Source of the DNA: Bacteroidaceae bacterium
GTDB taxonomy: Bacteria; Bacteroidota; Bacteroidia; Bacteroidales; Bacteroidaceae
Direction: 5' to 3'
NCBI GenBank assembly: GCA_017651245.1
Contig: JAGCDQ010000008.1
Location: 19,446-83,445 of the forward strand
Length of the DNA: 64,000 bases
Shown: positions 59,923-64,000 of the stretch, piece after piece
How positions within the stretch are numbered: position 1 is the first letter of the stretch
Layout of the letters: each line of letters starts with the position of its first letter
Made by a program: the position numbers and the translations under genes
Notes under the pieces: model-generated
What the model was told of the DNA's origin: nothing
The model's database searches: none
What the model saw: the letters and a program-made list of their open reading frames with translations, nothing else

Positions 59923-62016
59923 ATGTATCTCAGAGCATTTCTGACGAGCATATTAGTCTCTTGTGCTGCATTCGTTGTGGCACAAGAGACTTTTTGTTTT
60001 GGGACGAACGTCAATCCCGATGGTGTGAAGTTCGAGGTGGATTCACGAGGTTTCATCATTGGTGGCAAGCATGTGTTGCCTGTGATGGGTGAGATTCACT
60101 ATGCCCGTGTGCCCGAACAGGAATGGCGGCGTGAGATTCAGAAGATGCGGGCAGGCGGCATCACTATTATTTCTACCTATGTTTTCTGGATTCACCATGA
60201 AGAGGAAGAGGGACGATGGGATTGGAACGGGAACAAGAACCTGCGAAAGTTCGTGGAGATTTGCCAAGAAGAGAAGATGCCTGTAGTGTTGCGTATCGGT
60301 CCTTTCTGTCATGGAGAAGTCTATCAAGGAGGTTTTCCCGTATGGCTGACGGACAAGGCACAGAGCAATCCTCAGCAGTATAAGCTGCGGACGACGGCAT
60401 CAGGTTTCATGGAAGCGACGAAGAACCTCTATCAGCATATCTTTGCCCAAGTGAAGGGATTGCTTTGGAAGGATGGCGCTCCCATCGTCGGTGTGCAGAT
60501 TGAGAACGAGTGTCGAGGGCCTTGGGCATACTATATGGCACTGAAAGATATAGCGTTGGAGGCGGGTTTTGACACTCCTTTCTATACCCGTACGGGGTGG
60601 CCAAAGTTGAACGGCAATGAGGAGTTCGGCAAGATGCTGCCCCTCTATGGCGACTATGCCGACGGCTTCTGGGACAGGGAACTGACCGATATGCCAGGGG
60701 CTTACAAGGATGCTTTCGTCATGAAGGACACGCGGCTTTCGGCGGTTATCGCCACAGAAGCCTTGGGCACGAATCAAGACACGAAGATGGAGGCGAAAGA
60801 CCTCTCCTACCCTTACCTTACCTGCGAACTGGGTGGTGGCATGATGCCTTCCTATCATCGTCGCATCAACATGAGCGGCAAGGAGGTGAAGCCGCTGGCG
60901 ATTTGCAAGCTGGGGTCGGGCTCCAACCTTCCTGGTTATTATATGTATCATGGGGGTACGAATCCCTACAACCCCAAGCACACGATGGCGGAGACGCAGG
61001 CCACGAGCGTGACCAACTACAACGATATGCCCCACATCACCTACGATTTTCAGGCAATGCTCGGCGAGATGGGGCAGCCCAACTGGACAGCTTGGCACGA
61101 AAGCCGACTCCTGCATCAGTTCCTGGCAGATTGGGGTGAGGAACTGAGCCAGATGGATGTCGATACCCTTTCCGACCACTATGCCCGTCGCGGCTCTTTC
61201 GAATTCCATAATGATTATGTACGTATCCTCAACGAAGAGGGAACATCTTACATCACGCCTCGCAACTGGCATCTGAAAACTTCAACTCTTCAATCTTTCA
61301 ATTCTTCAATTCTCATTGATTGGGCCACCGCAGAACCTTTCTGCCAAGCCGACGGCATCATCTATTTTATTGCCATCGACGGGAAAAAGCCACAACTCTC
61401 CATCAACAGCAAGGTCATAACCCCAAAACTCAACAAACCATTCAAGGCTTCGGGCATGACTTTCTGCGTTCTCTCTCGCGAGAAAGCCTACACCGCCTAT
61501 AAGATTGGTGATAAGCTCTACTACTCTGATGGCATCCTCTACCAAGACGGCGACGTCATCATGGAGGAGACGTGGCAGATGCTTCCCACTCCCGTCAATT
61601 ATGTGCTGACCAAAGAGCACGGTGGTCTCCGCAATGTAGCGATGGGTAGCCAGAAAGTGGCGGCTCAACCCGACGAAAGTGATTGGGAGAAAGCGGCAGT
61701 GTGGACCATCAGCAGCCTCAACGAACTGAACGAAAACCTCAACCTCTATCTACATATATCTTATCAGGGCGATGCGGCCCGCATCTATGCCGACGGTCAG
61801 TTGATAGAGGACAATTTCTGGAACGGAAAGCCCATGCTCGTCCGCCTTTCCGACCTCATCGGCAAGCACGTCGAACTGAAAATCCTGCCGCTCGGCAAAG
61901 GCTATCCCATCTACCTACAAGCAAAAGAAAAGGAGGCTTTGGATAAAGCCCCCCATGGTATTCTGCTCTCGCTCGACAGCATCAAGGTGCTGCAATGCGA
62001 GGATAGAGCGTACTGA
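59923..62016 (+). CDS. Secreted GH35 beta-galactosidase
   Basis: A 697-residue enzyme with signal peptide MYLRAFLTSILVSCAAFVVA. The GH35 catalytic barrel contains GVQIENECRGPW, where Glu196 is the probable acid/base (Glu194 precedes it), and TCELGGGMMPSYHRR with probable nucleophile Glu302. C-terminal beta-sandwich regions follow from about 400. It should cleave terminal beta-galactose from glycans or pectin side chains. Residues about 453-463 (STLQSFNSSIL) are encoded by an 8-bp repeat array inserted in frame in the linker after the barrel. It is six bases after trpB and convergent with metY. Confidence 0.9.
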   Translation: MYLRAFLTSILVSCAAFVVAQETFCFGTNVNPDGVKFEVDSRGFIIGGKHVLPVMGEIHYARVPEQEWRREIQKMRAGGITIISTYVFWIHHEEEEGRWDWNGNKNLRKFVEICQEEKMPVVLRIGPFCHGEVYQGGFPVWLTDKAQSNPQQYKLRTTASGFMEATKNLYQHIFAQVKGLLWKDGAPIVGVQIENECRGPWAYYMALKDIALEAGFDTPFYTRTGWPKLNGNEEFGKMLPLYGDYADGFWDRELTDMPGAYKDAFVMKDTRLSAVIATEALGTNQDTKMEAKDLSYPYLTCELGGGMMPSYHRRINMSGKEVKPLAICKLGSGSNLPGYYMYHGGTNPYNPKHTMAETQATSVTNYNDMPHITYDFQAMLGEMGQPNWTAWHESRLLHQFLADWGEELSQMDVDTLSDHYARRGSFEFHNDYVRILNEEGTSYITPRNWHLKTSTLQSFNSSILIDWATAEPFCQADGIIYFIAIDGKKPQLSINSKVITPKLNKPFKASGMTFCVLSREKAYTAYKIGDKLYYSDGILYQDGDVIMEETWQMLPTPVNYVLTKEHGGLRNVAMGSQKVAAQPDESDWEKAAVWTISSLNELNENLNLYLHISYQGDAARIYADGQLIEDNFWNGKPMLVRLSDLIGKHVELKILPLGKGYPIYLQAKEKEALDKAPHGILLSLDSIKVLQCEDRAY
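61280..61311. repeat. 8-bp array inside the GH35 gene
   Basis: Units CTTCAACT, CTTCAATC, TTTCAATT and CTTCAATT, the same family as the arrays beside leuB and fmt. Copy-number change by one unit would break the reading frame. Confidence 0.88.
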
Positions 62017-62019
62017 TTT

Positions 62020-63297
62020 TTACATCTTCGCCATCGCCTGTTCGAGGTCGGCAATGATGTCTTCTGCATTCTCGATGCCGACAGACAGACGCACGAGGTC
62101 GGGTGCCACACCTGCCTCAAGCAGTTGCTCGTCGGAGAGCTGACGGTGGGTGTGACTGGCTGGATGCAGCACACAAGTACGGGCATCAGCCACATGCGTC
62201 ACGATAGAGATGAAGTCGAGGTTGTCCATGAACTTGATAGCCTCCTCACGGCTTCCTTTCAGTCCAAAGGCAATCACGCCGCAAGAGCCGTTGGGCAGGT
62301 ACTTCTGACCCAGCGCATAATATTTATTGGAAGGCAGACCGCAGTAGTTGATCCAACCCACCTTCGGATTCTTCTCCAACCATTCAGCCACCTTCTGCGC
62401 ATTTTCACAGTGCTGACGCATACGGAGGTGAAGCGTCTCCAAACCAAGGTTGAGTAGGAAAGCATTCTGAGGTGCAGGGATGGAACCGAGGTCACGCATC
62501 AACTGAGCAACGAGTTTGGTCATGTATGCCATCTTGCCAAAAGCCTTCGTGTAAGTCAAGCCATGATAACTCTCATCAGGAGTGGTCAAACCTGGGAACT
62601 TGTCAGCATACGCATCCCAGTCGAAGTTGCCGCTATCCACCACACAACCACCTACTTGCGTCGCATGACCATCCATGTACTTCGTCGTCGAGTGCGTCAC
62701 AATGTCACAGCCCCACTCGAAAGGACGGCAGTTGATCGGCGTAGCGAACGTATTGTCCACAATCAGTGGTACCCCATGCTTGTGCGCCATCTTGGCAAAA
62801 CGCTCGATGTCGAACACGTTGCCGCCAGGGTTGCTGATAGTCTCGCCAAAGAAGCACTTCGTGTTGGGGCGGAACTCCTTCTCAATGCGCTCGTCGTCCC
62901 AGTCGGGGTCGATGAACGTGCACTCGATGCCGAGCTTCTTCATCGTCACACCAAAGAGGTTGTACGTGCCGCCATAGATGCTGTTCGACGTGATGAAGTG
63001 GTCGCCAGCCTGACAGATGTTGAACACGGCATAGAAATTCGCAGCCTGTCCGCTCGACGTCAGCATCGCACCCACACCCCCTTCGAGGGCAGCAATCTTC
63101 TTCGCCACCATGTCGTTCGTCGGGTTCGCCAGACGCGTGTAGAAATAACCGCTATCCTTCAGGTCGAACAGACGAGCCATCTGCTCACTCGTGTCATACT
63201 TGAACGTCGTACTCTGATAAATGGGCAGCTGCTGAGGCTCCCCCTTCGTAGGTTTCCATCCGCCATGAATGCAGATGGTCTCAAGATTCTTCTTCAT
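62020..63297 (-). CDS. metY: O-acetylhomoserine sulfhydrylase
   Basis: A 425-residue Cys/Met-metabolism PLP enzyme of the MetY type. Lys206 in THSTTKYMDGHATQVGG binds PLP. The N-terminal ETICIHGGW, YTRLANPTNDMVAKKIAALEGG and SSGQAANFYAVF are typical, as is the 425-residue length (longer than MetB or MetC). It forms homocysteine from O-acetylhomoserine and sulfide. The metA product predicted at 3007 would supply its substrate. The leader is only about 25 nt, so there is no SAM riboswitch directly upstream. Confidence 0.93.
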   Translation of the reverse strand: MKKNLETICIHGGWKPTKGEPQQLPIYQSTTFKYDTSEQMARLFDLKDSGYFYTRLANPTNDMVAKKIAALEGGVGAMLTSSGQAANFYAVFNICQAGDHFITSNSIYGGTYNLFGVTMKKLGIECTFIDPDWDDERIEKEFRPNTKCFFGETISNPGGNVFDIERFAKMAHKHGVPLIVDNTFATPINCRPFEWGCDIVTHSTTKYMDGHATQVGGCVVDSGNFDWDAYADKFPGLTTPDESYHGLTYTKAFGKMAYMTKLVAQLMRDLGSIPAPQNAFLLNLGLETLHLRMRQHCENAQKVAEWLEKNPKVGWINYCGLPSNKYYALGQKYLPNGSCGVIAFGLKGSREEAIKFMDNLDFISIVTHVADARTCVLHPASHTHRQLSDEQLLEAGVAPDLVRLSVGIENAEDIIADLEQAMAKM

Positions 63298-63326
63298 TGT
63301 ATGTTGATTTTATTGCTTTCGATGTG

Positions 63327-63358
63327 CAAAGATACGACAAAAAAACGCACCGTGCAAA
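63327..63358 (-). promoter_or_regulatory. Promoter of metY
   Basis: On the minus strand TTTG (plus 63355-63358), a 20-nt spacer and TATCTTTG (plus 63327-63334). The -33 element lies inside the hairpin at 63341-63375. Confidence 0.75.
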
Positions 63359-63375
63359 TACACGATGCGTTTTTC
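63341..63375. terminator. Hairpin overlapping the metY promoter
   Basis: AAAAACGCA (63341-63349) pairs with TGCGTTTTT (63366-63374), with inner GTG/CAC pairing. T-runs on both strands make it look like a bidirectional terminator. No upstream gene that would need it is visible inside the window, so it may instead be an operator-like site. Confidence 0.5.
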
Positions 63376-63554
63376 TTATATTATTATCCTTTTTGTTATT
63401 CTATTGCTATCCATTCCGTTTTCAACTCCACGAGGCATACCATTCGTTTACCTCATTTTGTGTTTTTACGCCTTTATTTGTGACTTTGCATGCTGAAAGT
63501 GAAATGCGAACTAAATGCGAACCAGTTTTCTCGGCTTTTACGGATAAAAATGAG

Positions 63555-63562
63555 TACTTTTG
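63555..63562 (+). promoter_or_regulatory. -7 box of the last lipoprotein gene
   Basis: TACTTTTG fits TAnnTTTG and lies 19 nt before the ATG at 63582. No good -33 element. Confidence 0.5.
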
Positions 63563-63581
63563 CAATCAAAAAAACTGACGC

Positions 63582-64000
63582 ATGAAATATTATCACATCA
63601 TCAGCAGCGTCGTGCTGCTCACGCTCTTCTCCTGCACCGACCAGCAGAAGCTGACCCGCGAGGATTTCGACCTCACCGGGGCATGGGTGTTGCGCCATGT
63701 GGAGATTCCCTGGGGAACGGAGTATGACTGCTCGATGGACGGTAACGGCACATCCTGCCTTATCTATGACCGCCAGAACATGCTCTACGAATGCAACATT
63801 TCCTCTACATCCTCGGGGCTGCTCATACAACCGACAGCGAAGTACACCATCACGTTCACCTACAAAGGCGGTGGCGAATGGCTCTATCTGGAGGATGGCG
63901 ATTCGCATCCGCTCAGTGTCTCGGACAGCACCATCACCATCCAGCGAATCGGCATTCTCTACACATTTTCACGTGCTGACGACCTCTACAACGAGTGGGG
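63582..64000 (+). CDS. Lipoprotein of unknown function, 5' part
   Basis: The window ends inside this gene; 139 codons are visible. MKYYHIISSVVLLTLFSC is a lipoprotein signal with lipidated Cys18. The mature part (DFDLTGAWVLRHVEIPWGTEYDC..., YTITFTYKGGGEWLYLEDGDSHPLS) is beta-rich and has a lipocalin-like opening (TGxW). No family was recognised with certainty, and what follows cannot be seen. Confidence 0.75.
   Translation, partial: MKYYHIISSVVLLTLFSCTDQQKLTREDFDLTGAWVLRHVEIPWGTEYDCSMDGNGTSCLIYDRQNMLYECNISSTSSGLLIQPTAKYTITFTYKGGGEWLYLEDGDSHPLSVSDSTITIQRIGILYTFSRADDLYNEW

Noticed and set aside
63298-63326. SAM riboswitch upstream of metY or metA
   Set aside because: The metY leader is about 25 nt, and the DNA before metA is the repeat element; neither can hold the aptamer.

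Overview
The window reads as chromosomal DNA of a Bacteroidales bacterium, most likely a Prevotella-type member of Prevotellaceae (genus level is inference). Support: many genes are preceded by the Bacteroidota promoter signature (TTTG, 19-21 nt, TAnnTTTG), often only 10-20 nt before the start codon and without Shine-Dalgarno sequences. The gene set includes SprA/Sov of the type IX secretion system, an RprX/RprY two-component pair, a TamB/TamL pair, an EF-G2-type paralogue and DUF4827/DUF4924 proteins. No rRNA, tRNA, CRISPR array, transposase or integrase was recognised.

Layout. 1-866 is non-coding with a GC-rich palindromic block. 867-6550 (+) runs from a divergent ThiD-family kinase through leuB, metA, a U32 RNA-hydroxylase-like protein and an SH3-like lipoprotein to a clear terminator. 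A short-sensor histidine kinase (-) follows, then a promoter/terminator-bounded candidate ncRNA (7858-8147), a HAD phosphatase (+), DUF1846 (-), and an NfeD-flotillin-DUF4827-glmM run (+). Next come mdh-tamB-tamL (+), GH43 and the 7.6-kb sprA (both -), and pepD (+). 33210-35079 is a 1.9-kb gene-free stretch packed with at least five different short repeat families. It ends in a strong promoter and a structured leader or ncRNA, and it precedes an AT-rich type II restriction-modification pair (35080-37609). After a ROK kinase (-) there is a long + strand run: LysE, DUF4924, rfbD, prfC, tsaC, clc, fmt and an ECF sigma factor. Then follow a tiny repeat lipoprotein (-), a TlpA-like thioredoxin (+), hemW (-), an EF-G2-like factor, rprX-rprY, a 59-residue two-helix membrane protein (-), rpsF-rpsR-rplI (+), a 5'-nucleotidase and a DUF486 protein (both -), trpB2 and a GH35 beta-galactosidase (+), metY (-), and a lipoprotein cut by the window edge.

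How the genes fit together. metA carries Glu at position 111, the residue that predicts acetyl-CoA use. metY encodes O-acetylhomoserine sulfhydrylase, so the window supports an O-acetylhomoserine route to methionine. TamB/TamL and SprA serve the outer membrane. The NfeD/flotillin pair suggests membrane-domain organisation.

The most unusual features are non-coding. Degenerate 7-bp or 8-bp tandem arrays occur at about nine places: next to -7 promoter boxes, just before start codons, as twin inverted elements on either side of leuB, and in frame inside two enzymes (ROK kinase and GH35). The second is the repeat mosaic with alternative hairpins upstream of the restriction-modification genes.
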